Shown here: positions 1 through 7,251 of the stretch, in pieces | How positions within the stretch are numbered: the stretch's first letter is position 1 | How the letters are laid out: the number at the start of each line of letters is the position of its first letter | Source of the DNA: Chthoniobacter flavus | GTDB taxonomy: Bacteria; Verrucomicrobiota; Verrucomicrobiia; Chthoniobacterales; Terrimicrobiaceae | DNA length: 23,375 bases | Direction of reading: 5' to 3' | Assembly: GCA_945863785.1 (NCBI GenBank) | Contig: CAMBAQ010000007.1 | Location: 1 to 23,375, forward strand | Position numbers and translations under genes: made by a program | Notes under the pieces: model-generated | What the model was told of the DNA's origin: nothing | The model's input: only the letters and a program-made list of their open reading frames with translations | Databases searched by the model: none

Positions 1-1139
1 AAGTTCCCGAGTATCATCAGCCTCTGGATGTGGTGATTGTAGGACGTGTCGATGGCTTCCGAGATGGTGAGGCTCAGACACTGCATGTCCGTCTTTCCCG
101 TATAGAAAAAATCGGGTAGGGGTCGAGTGGCGTTGAGTACGTTGCTGGAGAGGTAATCTGGCATCTTGAGCCAATAGACGCCGTTCACAAACTCCCTCCA
201 ACCGATGATCTGCCGAATAAAGCCCTCGACGGCTGCCAACGGCGCGCCTCCATCACGATAGGCTTTTTCGGCGGCCTCGACGCATTCCATCGGGCTCAAA
301 AGCCCTAAATTTAAAGGACCAGATATGAGGCTGTGGAACATGGTCGGGGAATCTTGGAGCATCAAGTCTTGATAGTCTCCAAAGTGAGGGAGCCGTTCTT
401 CGATGAAGGAGGCGAGACTCTCGAGGGCTTCGGTGCGCGTCACCGGCAACCAGCAGTCCACCGCCCGGCCGATGCCATTGGGGAAAAAATCCTCAACATC
501 GGAGATGGCTTTTTGCGTGATTTCGTTCCGTACACGATTCTTCGTTGCGGAGAGGCTGGGGCGAGGGGCTCCATCTTTCTTCCAATTGGAGATGGTCTTG
601 CGGTTTTCTGTATCGAAATTCCAGGCTCCTCCCTCTGGCTCTCCGTCGTGGTCGAGAAGAACTCCCAGCTTTTGACGTGTCGCACGATAATGCTGTTCCA
701 TGAGCAGTCGCTTTTTGCCTTGGGCGGCACGGAGAAATTCCGCTCGGGGCACCACGAACTGGCATGTGGGCGACACTTCGAGCGGGACCGTATTTTCGCG
801 GGCGATCCGTTCGACTAGGATTTGCTGGCTGAAATTGTTTGCCTCCATCACGGCCAGTGAGGAGGTCTGAAAACGCGTAAAATGGCCGTGAGCCGCCGAA
901 GTCAAATCGGCGCTGTCACCGAGGGCATGATAGTCGATTGTCCACCCTTTCTCTCGCAACTCCTCGGCAAAGTGGCGCATGGCGGAAATCTGAAATGCCC
1001 TCTTGATTTTGTGATCCCTCGATACGGAGTCAGGGGATTCGACTATCAGCACCACATCCAGATCCTTTTCACCGGCGCGCAGGACGGAGTTCCAATGAGA
1101 AAGTTGGTCGCCAAGAATGAGAAGTGTCTTTCCAGCCAT
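1..1139 (-). CDS. FeS-BCP family photolyase/cryptochrome (partial)
   Basis: Probable light-driven DNA repair enzyme of the FeS-BCP / PhrB-like branch of the photolyase-cryptochrome superfamily, annotated in many genomes as deoxyribodipyrimidine photolyase-related protein. I translated the minus strand from the ATG at 1139; 379 codons are present and the C-terminus is beyond the left edge. The N-terminus reads MAGKTLLILGDQLS, the usual start of the antenna-domain Rossmann fold. Further on come GPLNLGLLSP and IIGWREFVNGVYW, typical of the helical FAD domain of this branch, then MQCLSLTISEAI and YNHHIQRLMILGN. Cys354 in MQCL should be the first of four [4Fe-4S] ligands; the other three would lie in the missing part. 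Classical photolyases lack this cluster. In characterised members (e.g. Agrobacterium PhrB) the substrate is the (6-4) photoproduct; that assignment here is by family. No Shine-Dalgarno is visible. Confidence 0.9.
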   Translation of the reverse strand, partial: MAGKTLLILGDQLSHWNSVLRAGEKDLDVVLIVESPDSVSRDHKIKRAFQISAMRHFAEELREKGWTIDYHALGDSADLTSAAHGHFTRFQTSSLAVMEANNFSQQILVERIARENTVPLEVSPTCQFVVPRAEFLRAAQGKKRLLMEQHYRATRQKLGVLLDHDGEPEGGAWNFDTENRKTISNWKKDGAPRPSLSATKNRVRNEITQKAISDVEDFFPNGIGRAVDCWLPVTRTEALESLASFIEERLPHFGDYQDLMLQDSPTMFHSLISGPLNLGLLSPMECVEAAEKAYRDGGAPLAAVEGFIRQIIGWREFVNGVYWLKMPDYLSSNVLNATRPLPDFFYTGKTDMQCLSLTISEAIDTSYNHHIQRLMILGN

Positions 1140-1154
1140 GAGAATTCGGGAAGA

Positions 1155-1193
1155 TAAAAAACCCTTCCGGTCGAAACCGGAAGGGTTTTTTTG
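1155..1193. terminator. Strong hairpin with flanking A/T runs (bidirectional terminator-like)
   Basis: A perfect stem pairs ACCCTTCCGG with CCGGAAGGGT around the 6-base loop TCGAAA. The stem is extended by an A-run on the left and a T-run on the right, so it reads as an intrinsic terminator on either strand. On the minus strand it follows the decayed gene ending at 1219 and lies only about 16 bases before the photolyase ATG, so it could also act as an attenuator in the photolyase leader. Confidence 0.8.
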
Positions 1194-1218
1194 TTGAGCC
1201 TGTCGTTTTTAAGAGATC

Positions 1219-1446
1219 TTAGAACGAGAAGGTGACTTTAGTACCACCCCAAGCTGAGAATTGGCGGGTAAAACGGCAGGGCCATTAAGGCCATTGTCAT
1301 TTTCGTTGAATGCGAGATTGGATACCATCCGCTCCATTCTTGCAGAGAGATCATTCGGACACTTCGGGATCTTATCGGCATAGAACAGGGTGCGGGCGAA
1401 TTTTGTTCGTATCGGGAGAGTGGAATTCGTTGATCGGCATAAGTAA
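1219..1446 (-). pseudogene. Decayed 3' end of an unknown gene, possibly an outer-membrane protein
   Basis: One minus-strand frame runs without a stop for about 80 codons and contains RTLFYADKIPKCPNDLSARM and NLAFNENDNGLNGPAVLP, which look like real protein. Near the GGGG run around 1243-1246 a single inserted base would join this frame to GGTKVTFSF followed by TAA at 1219-1221. An ending in alternating hydrophobic residues with a terminal Phe is typical of outer-membrane beta-barrels. Directly beyond lies the hairpin at 1155-1193, as expected for a former gene end. No credible start is present; the upstream side abuts the transposase remnant, so the insertion may have cut this gene. I do not recognise the family, and the barrel idea is inference. 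Without the shift the same frame ends a few codons later as an unrelated tail. Confidence 0.3.
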
Positions 1447-1776
1447 GTCGGGTTAAGTTGACCCCCTCTATTTTAAACGCTTTTGCCTCCTGCATGCACT
1501 CTCGCTATTGATCCATGTCAAAGACCCTGCGCGGTTTGATATGCTGCCGAATGATCTCCCGAGCTCGAGTGTGCTGGCACGAATGGGGTAATGTGCTGAT
1601 TGTCGGCAAAGGCAACGGCTTTCATCCCAGAGGTTTTCTACAGGATTGAGTTCTGGAGAATAAGGCGGAAGGCAGTGTAGTTGGATATTTTCGGGGATGC
1701 GATGGGCCATTGCAACATGGGAACTGGATCCGTCGAAGAGCATCACGAGGTTTTGTCGATGGGCCCGTTCTTCAGC
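1447..1776 (-). mobile_element. IS630-family transposase remnant (C-terminal part, frameshifted)
   Basis: The minus-strand frame from 1776 reads NLVMLFDGSSSHVA, then IPENIQLHCLPPYSPELN and PVENLWDE. This is the C-terminal half of the IS630/Tc1 DDE catalytic domain: the second Asp in LFDG and the final Glu in the ELNPVENLW block. An in-frame TAA precedes 1776, so the N-terminal half with the first catalytic Asp is gone. Beyond LWDE, at about 1621, the expected C-terminal pattern is lost from this frame, consistent with a frameshift. The stretch at 1443-1465, which on this strand reads GGGGTCAACTTAACCCGAC, resembles an IS terminal repeat, but I find no matching copy on the other side. The element is dead. 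Confidence 0.75.
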
Positions 1777-1822
1777 TTATTCCGATTGCATTAGCTATTT
1801 GAATTCCGCATTTTGAGGACCC

Positions 1823-2452
1823 ATGTTTACTAATTGGATGCAGCCCTTGAAGATCATCACGTTTCTCAGCGCTGTGTGTGTCTTCGCTGGCGTCGCTTTC
1901 ACGCAGGAGTCGGACTTGGTGTCGAAGGGAAAATCCTCCGATGCCCCGAAATCCCAAAAGAAATCAGATTCCGCGATTGTTTATGATCAGATTCTAGAGC
2001 AGGCAACGCCGGAAAATCTTTCCGTTGTTATTACGCTTTCGAGTCAGCGCGCCCAGTTGAAAGTTGGTGACGAAACCGCGATCGATGCGCCGGTTTCCAC
2101 TGGACGGCGTGCGGGTTGGACGCCCAAAGGGTCTTTTGTTATTGTGCAAAAAGATGTTAATCATCGTTCCACTGTTTATGGAAATTTTGTGAGTATGGAG
2201 GGCCATATCGTTCGTTCTGGAGTGAATAGGCGTACAGATATCCCTCCTAGCGGTGCCGCTTTCGTGGGAGCGCCGATGAAGTGGTTTATGCGACTTGGGA
2301 GCCATTTGCAGGATTATACAACCGTTGGAATGCATGCAGGGATTCTGCCGGGGTATCCTGCCTCGCATGGTTGTATTCGCTTGCCGGAGAAGGTAGCGCG
2401 CGTGATTTTTGCGAAAGCCAAAATCGGGACGCCGGTGATGATTTTGGAGTAA
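1823..2452 (+). CDS. L,D-transpeptidase (YkuD domain), secreted
   Basis: Probable cell-wall enzyme acting in the periplasm. YkuD-type L,D-transpeptidases use an active-site Cys to make 3-3 cross-links in peptidoglycan or to attach proteins to it. The 209-residue product starts with a short N-region and a hydrophobic segment (residues about 7-27, IITFLSAVCVFAGVAF), likely a signal peptide or anchor. A Ser/Lys-rich linker follows (about 34-50), then the YkuD domain from about residue 66 to the end. The catalytic block is complete: His171 in GMHAG, then PASHGCIRLP with His182, catalytic Cys184 and Arg186. The ATG at 1823 is preceded by GAGGA at 1815-1819 with a short 3-base gap. A second ATG at 1838 would still leave a hydrophobic N-terminus. 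The gene stands alone, convergent with the lipoprotein gene at 2564-2746. Confidence 0.9.
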   Translation: MFTNWMQPLKIITFLSAVCVFAGVAFTQESDLVSKGKSSDAPKSQKKSDSAIVYDQILEQATPENLSVVITLSSQRAQLKVGDETAIDAPVSTGRRAGWTPKGSFVIVQKDVNHRSTVYGNFVSMEGHIVRSGVNRRTDIPPSGAAFVGAPMKWFMRLGSHLQDYTTVGMHAGILPGYPASHGCIRLPEKVARVIFAKAKIGTPVMILE

Positions 2453-2563
2453 AACTCAAATTGCAAATCGATCAGGCGCAATGAACGAACTGAGCAGCGA
2501 TGAAGTTGTGCGAGTCAACCTATATAGCTCTAACGGAAAAATGGATCTTCGGTGGGGATGGGC
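2453..2563. other. Convergent intergenic gap
   Basis: About 110 bases between the stops of the L,D-transpeptidase gene (+) and the small lipoprotein gene (-). I see no convincing terminator hairpin, RNA gene or coding frame here. Confidence 0.5.
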
Positions 2564-2746
2564 CTAGCGACTGCCTTGCATGGCAGAGCCGAGTGCACCG
2601 CCGCCCTCCCAGGATTGGGGTCGATTCCAAGGGAGTGAACTTCCGGCATGCTGCGAGGACTCTTCCTCGGTGGAGCAACCGATCAGGACTCCTGCTGCTA
2701 GGAAAACAAGGAGGCTATTCCTCAGGGTTTTTAAAGATAACTTCAT
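2564..2746 (-). CDS. Small lipoprotein, 60 aa
   Basis: A short product starting MKLSLKTLRNSLLVFLAAGV with a clear lipobox LIGC (Cys24), so it should be exported, lipidated and processed. The mature part is only about 37 residues: a Ser/Glu-rich linker and then PWNRPQSWEGGGALGSAM. Proline/tryptophan tails of this PWNRP-x-SWEG kind are ones I associate with small lipoproteins of Verrucomicrobiota; no function is known to me. The start lies inside the end of the upstream coiled-coil gene (32-base overlap), which suggests translational coupling. The frame extends further upstream without a stop, but the lipoprotein signal fixes the ATG at 2746. The lipobox makes it a likely gene despite its size. 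Confidence 0.7.
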   Translation of the reverse strand: MKLSLKTLRNSLLVFLAAGVLIGCSTEEESSQHAGSSLPWNRPQSWEGGGALGSAMQGSR

Positions 2747-3512
2747 CGCCAGGTTGGATGCTAAGACCGCGTGTGATGCTAGTCGGAATAATATCTGCAA
2801 TGGAAGTCGAGGGTTCCACAGAGGTGATTCGGACACGTCCGATTTCGGTGGAGCCGCGTTTGACAATCAATTCCGTGTTGCTGAGGACGCCATTTTTATC
2901 CCCGATGCTGAGAACTACGAAATTCCAAGCCTGATTCACGGCGAGGATTCTTCCCATGAGATTTTTACGTGTGTATTTCAGCTTGGCTTCATTTTCCTTC
3001 TGCTTGTAATCGGCGAGTGCGGCTTTTTTGGATTCTAATTCCTCACTCAGCGTCTTATTGAGCCCTTCAAGTTCCGTAATCCGGGTTTGTTTTTCGTCAT
3101 CGACCGGAGCGGCGGTGGAGGCGGCGGTTGCAGCGGCAACAGCCACTTTCAGGGCTTCGATTTCGTCCCCTTTGGTTTTGAGATCGGTGGTCAAGGTAGC
3201 GATCTCCGCTGTTTTTTCAGTCAGCTTGGTGTTGGCTTCGGTGAGATTTGTCTGGGTGGTGGCAAGTTCAGTTTTAAGTTTTGCGACTTGGGATTCAAGC
3301 TGCTCCTTCTGGGCGGTCAGTTCGGTGTTTTTCGCTTCCGAGTCTGTCAACTTTTTCTTTGTTTCTTCGAGTTCGGACTTGGTTTTTTCCAAGTCGGCTT
3401 GAGTGGAAGCAAGCGTCTCTTTCGTTTGAAGAAGGGTTGTCCTGTTTAGGTAGCCAACTCCCGCCGAGGCAAGAGAGACGACTATGGAAAGAATGATAAG
3501 GATTTTACCCAT
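2715..3512 (-). CDS. Membrane-anchored periplasmic coiled-coil protein with C-terminal beta-domain
   Basis: A 265-residue protein that I recognise by architecture, not by name. Residues about 3-22 (KILIILSIVVSLASAGVGYL) form an uncleaved anchor or signal peptide. About 25-180 is a Lys/Glu/Thr/Leu-rich coiled coil with heptad-like repeats, interrupted near 125-140 by an Ala/Thr/Val-rich patch. A compact C-terminal domain (about 187-265) reads GRILAVNQAWNFVVLSIGDK ... TELIVKRG ... IGRVRITSVEP and ends in QPGDEVIFKNPEE. Helix-coil-beta order and the 'no function but V/I-rich barrel' look resemble MreC or other periplasmic scaffold proteins, but I cannot assign it to them. I chose the ATG at 3512; a TTG 18 codons upstream would spoil the signal peptide. 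It overlaps the downstream lipoprotein gene, so the two are probably co-expressed. Confidence 0.8.
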   Translation of the reverse strand: MGKILIILSIVVSLASAGVGYLNRTTLLQTKETLASTQADLEKTKSELEETKKKLTDSEAKNTELTAQKEQLESQVAKLKTELATTQTNLTEANTKLTEKTAEIATLTTDLKTKGDEIEALKVAVAAATAASTAAPVDDEKQTRITELEGLNKTLSEELESKKAALADYKQKENEAKLKYTRKNLMGRILAVNQAWNFVVLSIGDKNGVLSNTELIVKRGSTEIGRVRITSVEPSTSIADIIPTSITRGLSIQPGDEVIFKNPEE

Positions 3513-3669
3513 GAGGTGGAGGAATCGTTGAACGCATTTTCTATCTGGCGAAAAAGCGCTCCACAAGCGTCAAATTGAGTTTTTTCCTATAGCGCAGGTT
3601 GACGGATTCCTTGGTCCATAAAAACGGTCGGACAAGACCCCATACCGCGATGGGCATGGGATCATTAGT
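3513..3669. other. Divergent intergenic region before the exopolysaccharide operon
   Basis: About 157 bases separate the coiled-coil gene (-) from the BcsB-like gene (+) and should hold promoters for both. TTGACG occurs on the plus strand at 3599-3604 and on the minus strand at 3573-3568, but neither has a good -10 box at normal spacing, so I do not call either promoter. Confidence 0.4.
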
Positions 3670-5988
3670 GTGCGCTCCGTGAAAACAAATTTCCACCTTC
3701 GTAGGTTCCTTCTCACAATATCGCTGGCGGCTTTATCGGCAGGTTCAATAAGCACGCCATTGAAGGCAGAGGGTGAGGCTGGAGGGGCTGTGAACGTCCC
3801 GCAATCCAAAGCGCAAGTGCAGCGCGCGGAGGTTCCGCTCTTTCTTTCGAGCCACGACCGCCTTGATGGGGCTTTGGCAAAACGTGACTACTTGATTCGG
3901 CTCCCGGAGCACGTTCGCTTCGAGCCCGGCACCGAGCTTGTCCTGAGTTACCGCTCCTCGCCGCTTCTCCTACCGGATGTCTCGACGCTGAGTGTGAAAC
4001 TCAATGATCGCGAACTCACGAGCGTGCGTCTCGGATCTCAAGAAGGGGAAACTCAGGATCATAATACACTCACTATTCCCATCAGTATGGGAATGCTTCT
4101 GCCGGGGTGGAATCGAATCAGTCTCGGATGTCTCTTGCAAACGACGGAGGTGATGTGCCGGGACGTGGATAATCCCGCCGCTTGGTTGGAGGTGGAGCCA
4201 AGTAGTGCTTTGAGGTTTTCCTACTCGAGTGTTCCTCTGTTTCCCGAGATCCAGCGCTTCCCTCATGCGATCACGGAGCCGCAACTCCTTTCTTTAAGGG
4301 ATCACTGCGTATCCGAGATAGATAAAAAACATGAGCCTGTTGTTTCCGTGCTTATGCCCTGGGATGCGGGGGAATCGGAGTTGCAGGCTTTTCTGATTTG
4401 TACGGCTCGAATGGGACAAACCGGATACCTCCAACCGGAATCGATCGCGACAGCCGATTTGAGTGCCTTCGATGCCGAGTCCCGATTGCGTAATGGCATC
4501 CTCATCGCGACAAAGGAAACCCTCGCTGGTGTGGATTTGCCTCCCGAACTGAAAAGCTCCATTGCAGGTCTCAAAAATGGAGAGGGACTTCTTTCCGAGA
4601 TCATTACTGGCGACCCTAAATCTATCCAGCATAGATGGATGGTATTGAGTGGTGGCGATGTAGAGGGGCTCGAAAAAGCCGCGCTCACGGTGGGGAGTTC
4701 GACGGCATTAAGAAACACCACGTCAAATCCCCTGATCATCACAGAGGCTCCCGTTGTCTCGCCAATAGAGGAAAAAATGGCGCAGCCTAAAACGGGGGCT
4801 GTGAAGCTAGGTTCCTTGCCTGGCGGCAATATGTTGCTGCGCGGATTATTTCGTCAATCGGGCGAGCGGTCGCTTGATTTCCCTCCCGGTTTTCAAACGA
4901 CTTCACGCAGCTATGTGGACCTAGACTTTTCTCACGCTGGGAATCTAGAAAAAACATCCGCGTTTGACGTGAAGCTCAATGATGTGCTCATCGGCAGCGT
5001 CGCTTTGACGCCCGAGAACTCGAACCAAACCCATCGTCGCATAGCGATACCAGCGGGAATCACGGGACGGGATCTTTCGAGGTTAAGTGTTTCCGGGTAT
5101 CTGGATATTGGCCGTGCGGATTGCTCTCACATTGTGGAGGAGCGCGCCTGGCTGAACATTGCGGCCTCTTCCACTGTGGATATCAATAGTGCACCGCTGG
5201 AGATCAATGATCTGAGTCGAATCGGTTTCCTTTGCCAGCGGGATGCTTTCCTTCGCCGTGCGGCGCTTATTGTTCCCGAACTTCCGAGCAAGGAGCGGGA
5301 CGAACTTATCAAGACCATTGGGCTCACTCTTGGCAAGCAACTCGCCACCATGCCCATCCTCTGGCCACAGTTGGCGACCTATGCGCCAGGGGTACCTGCC
5401 GCTCCGTCACGGGTGGTCAAGCGCTCGGGATTGGTTTTAGGGTCTGCTTTTCAATGGAGTGAGGCTCTGCCAGCAAAAACAGCCCTCGTCATACAGGCGG
5501 CGGATGGTAAAAATGACAGATTATCCCTCCGCGGGGAAACGGTTTCGGTGGATGCCTTCGATCCCTCGATAGCTTTTGCCCAGTTGGTTCCATCCCCTTG
5601 GACTCAAGGGGAGATTTTTGCTGCCGTCGGCGGTGTTTCGGGTTACGGCGGAGATAGTGTGGTCGCGATGCTCACAGATACGGAGGTGGGAGAGCGGTTG
5701 ACGGGTACTGTGGCTGCGGTCGACGATCAGAAGCGGATCGTCACCTATGACGTGAGATACATTCAAGAGGTATCGCTCTCCGAGCAGTTGACTCACGGAT
5801 TCGCTCCGGGAGTCTCGAAGGAGGAAGCCGAAACCCAAAAAATCGAAACAAAAGAGGCTCTTGTTCTGGCCTCTGTCCTAGACAAATGGCTTATCGTTGG
5901 AGCTATTTTCACTTTGGCCGTCTTGTTCCTTGTGCAGCGCTTGGCCGTCCGCCGGCGCGATATCAAAAACAAGGGGAGGGACCTGTGA
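3670..5988 (+). CDS. BcsB-family exopolysaccharide periplasmic subunit
   Basis: Periplasmic partner of a processive polysaccharide synthase, of the family annotated as cellulose biosynthesis cyclic di-GMP-binding regulatory protein BcsB. It would guide the nascent chain from the inner-membrane synthase through the periplasm. The product is 772 residues, close to E. coli BcsB. Features are an N-terminal signal peptide (about 10-33), a first carbohydrate-binding/flavodoxin-like half, with the typical GCLLQTTEVMCRDVDNPAAW at 153-172 (Cys154, Cys163, Asp165), a second such half from about 385 to 505 ending in DCSHIVEERAWL, and a C-terminal transmembrane helix at about 740-760 followed by a basic cytoplasmic tail. 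The GTG at 3670 is used; an in-frame GTG at 3679 is an alternative. It overlaps the next gene by GTGA and begins the operon. No BcsA/PilZ synthase is adjacent, so cellulose is unlikely to be the product; Bacillus YdaN and Listeria PssD are non-cellulose members of the family. Confidence 0.88.
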   Translation: MRSVKTNFHLRRFLLTISLAALSAGSISTPLKAEGEAGGAVNVPQSKAQVQRAEVPLFLSSHDRLDGALAKRDYLIRLPEHVRFEPGTELVLSYRSSPLLLPDVSTLSVKLNDRELTSVRLGSQEGETQDHNTLTIPISMGMLLPGWNRISLGCLLQTTEVMCRDVDNPAAWLEVEPSSALRFSYSSVPLFPEIQRFPHAITEPQLLSLRDHCVSEIDKKHEPVVSVLMPWDAGESELQAFLICTARMGQTGYLQPESIATADLSAFDAESRLRNGILIATKETLAGVDLPPELKSSIAGLKNGEGLLSEIITGDPKSIQHRWMVLSGGDVEGLEKAALTVGSSTALRNTTSNPLIITEAPVVSPIEEKMAQPKTGAVKLGSLPGGNMLLRGLFRQSGERSLDFPPGFQTTSRSYVDLDFSHAGNLEKTSAFDVKLNDVLIGSVALTPENSNQTHRRIAIPAGITGRDLSRLSVSGYLDIGRADCSHIVEERAWLNIAASSTVDINSAPLEINDLSRIGFLCQRDAFLRRAALIVPELPSKERDELIKTIGLTLGKQLATMPILWPQLATYAPGVPAAPSRVVKRSGLVLGSAFQWSEALPAKTALVIQAADGKNDRLSLRGETVSVDAFDPSIAFAQLVPSPWTQGEIFAAVGGVSGYGGDSVVAMLTDTEVGERLTGTVAAVDDQKRIVTYDVRYIQEVSLSEQLTHGFAPGVSKEEAETQKIETKEALVLASVLDKWLIVGAIFTLAVLFLVQRLAVRRRDIKNKGRDL
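5973..5980 (+). promoter_or_regulatory. Shine-Dalgarno deciding the GTG start at 5985
   Basis: GGGGAGGG lies 4 bases before the GTG at 5985 and is one of very few clear ribosome-binding sites in the window. It favours GTG 5985 over the longer open frame from 5886, whose first 33 codons lie inside the BcsB-like gene and give no signal peptide. Confidence 0.7.
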
Positions 5989-7241
5989 GAATAAGTGCGC
6001 TCGTTATCATTGCGGCGATCAGCTTGCCGCTCGCCTTGGCCTTCGGGACCGAAGATGGGGGCAAAACTCTGCTCGTTTATGATGCCATCGCAAAACCGTT
6101 TTCGCTCACGAATGAGATCGAGCCGATCCTCATTGGCCTGACCCGATTCGATGCGGAGGCGAAAAAAATCGAGGCGTCACGGGTCCAGGTATCGGATATC
6201 GAGGCGGCCGATTTCATCGTGCTGGTGGGGGTTGCTGGGTCGCCTGCGCTTGATCCCGAATGCGTGCGGGTTTTGCAGCGTACGAAAAAGCCCCTCATGT
6301 GCGTCGGGCGCGCCGTGAATGGCCCTGGATTGGAAGCTCCAAAAACCCAACCAATCGAGAAGGCAATCGTGCATTATCGGGATGCCACATGGCCCGTGCG
6401 ATTGGATCCTTTTTTTCCAACATCACTAAAGGATTCGACCATTCTCGCTGAGGTCGTTTCTGGTCGCGCCACTTTGCCGCTCGCGTGGAAAGCGTGCAAC
6501 AGATTCGCCTTTGCCTCCCTTCTAGGAGAGGCGTCCTTAGCTATGATTTTCTCCGATATCCTTCTGGATTTCTATGGAATGAAAAATGTCGCTACCTCGG
6601 GGTTGATTTTCATGCTGGATGATTACCAACCGGCCTCGGATCCCTCGATGCTACGTCGCTTGTCGGACTACATGGCCTACAAGCAATTCCCTTTCATTGT
6701 CCTCACTCAGTCGCGAGATGTTCCGGCGGACGCGACGGATCTCATGCCGAGAGAAACCTATATGGATTCGCTTCGTTATGCCCAGGCCCGTGGGGCGCGG
6801 ATTTTTCTGGATGCCTCGGCAGATCCTGCGCTGGATCGCGAGATATTCACCACCGATGGCGTCATTCCTCTAGGATCTGAAAGCCATCCGACGATCCCCA
6901 TCGATACCGGCGATGCGCTTACACTGTTTGTCGGGAGCAAGTATTACCAAGATGTGCCTGGGAGCGATCCGGTGCCCTTTCGAAGTCATGCGCCGCTCCT
7001 CTTAGCAAATGGGGGAGTTCTCTTGCCGGAAAATATCCTTGGGGGAATGGACGGTATCGCTCTCGACGAAGTGCGAAAAAATATCAGCCACATTGCAAAA
7101 TTACGAGGTGGCGTTGCGGGGGTCGTCATTCCCGCATGGCTCCCCTTCCAGCATATCCGCGATCTTGTGGACGCCTGTTTGGAGTCCCGCCTGCCTGTGC
7201 TCGATCCCCTCAGTTTCGATCAAAATTCGTTAGCGCACTGA
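5985..7241 (+). CDS. DUF2334 / YdaL-like deacetylase-fold protein, catalytic motifs missing
   Basis: A 418-residue exported protein related to the DUF2334 (YdaL-like) branch of the polysaccharide deacetylase superfamily, usually found with exopolysaccharide synthases. The mature part follows a signal peptide (residues 1-20, ending ALAF). Family hallmarks are GLIFMLDDYQPASDP at 206-220, then LRRLSDYMAYKQFPF at 223-237, RETYMDSLRYAQARGARIF around 256-274, and LLLANGGVLLPENILG near 338-353. The expected HGYTHQ-type metal motif after the ARG turn is replaced by DASADP (276-281), and the C-terminal FFxHP-type motif appears as VVIPAW (380-385). Unless other residues take over, it is probably not an active metal-dependent deacetylase and may instead bind or guide the polymer. 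These motif comparisons are from memory. The start overlaps the BcsB-like stop (GTGA) with a strong ribosome-binding site. Confidence 0.75.
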   Translation: MRISALVIIAAISLPLALAFGTEDGGKTLLVYDAIAKPFSLTNEIEPILIGLTRFDAEAKKIEASRVQVSDIEAADFIVLVGVAGSPALDPECVRVLQRTKKPLMCVGRAVNGPGLEAPKTQPIEKAIVHYRDATWPVRLDPFFPTSLKDSTILAEVVSGRATLPLAWKACNRFAFASLLGEASLAMIFSDILLDFYGMKNVATSGLIFMLDDYQPASDPSMLRRLSDYMAYKQFPFIVLTQSRDVPADATDLMPRETYMDSLRYAQARGARIFLDASADPALDREIFTTDGVIPLGSESHPTIPIDTGDALTLFVGSKYYQDVPGSDPVPFRSHAPLLLANGGVLLPENILGGMDGIALDEVRKNISHIAKLRGGVAGVVIPAWLPFQHIRDLVDACLESRLPVLDPLSFDQNSLAH

Positions 7242-7251
7242 TTTTTTAAAA

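Noticed and set aside
333..818. 161-codon plus-strand open frame in the first kilobase, with others nearby
   Set aside because: They lie antisense to the photolyase, whose minus-strand frame shows family motifs from 1139 to the left edge. The antisense products have no recognisable pattern.
1441..1830. A complete IS630 element
   Set aside because: Only one end resembles a terminal repeat (1443-1465); no inverted partner is found before the L,D-transpeptidase gene, and the transposase lacks its N-terminal half.
3028..3449. Plus-strand frames rich in Ser/Val/Phe and Gly
   Set aside because: They are mirror images of the Lys/Glu/Thr-rich coiled-coil gene on the minus strand; the composition follows from its codons.
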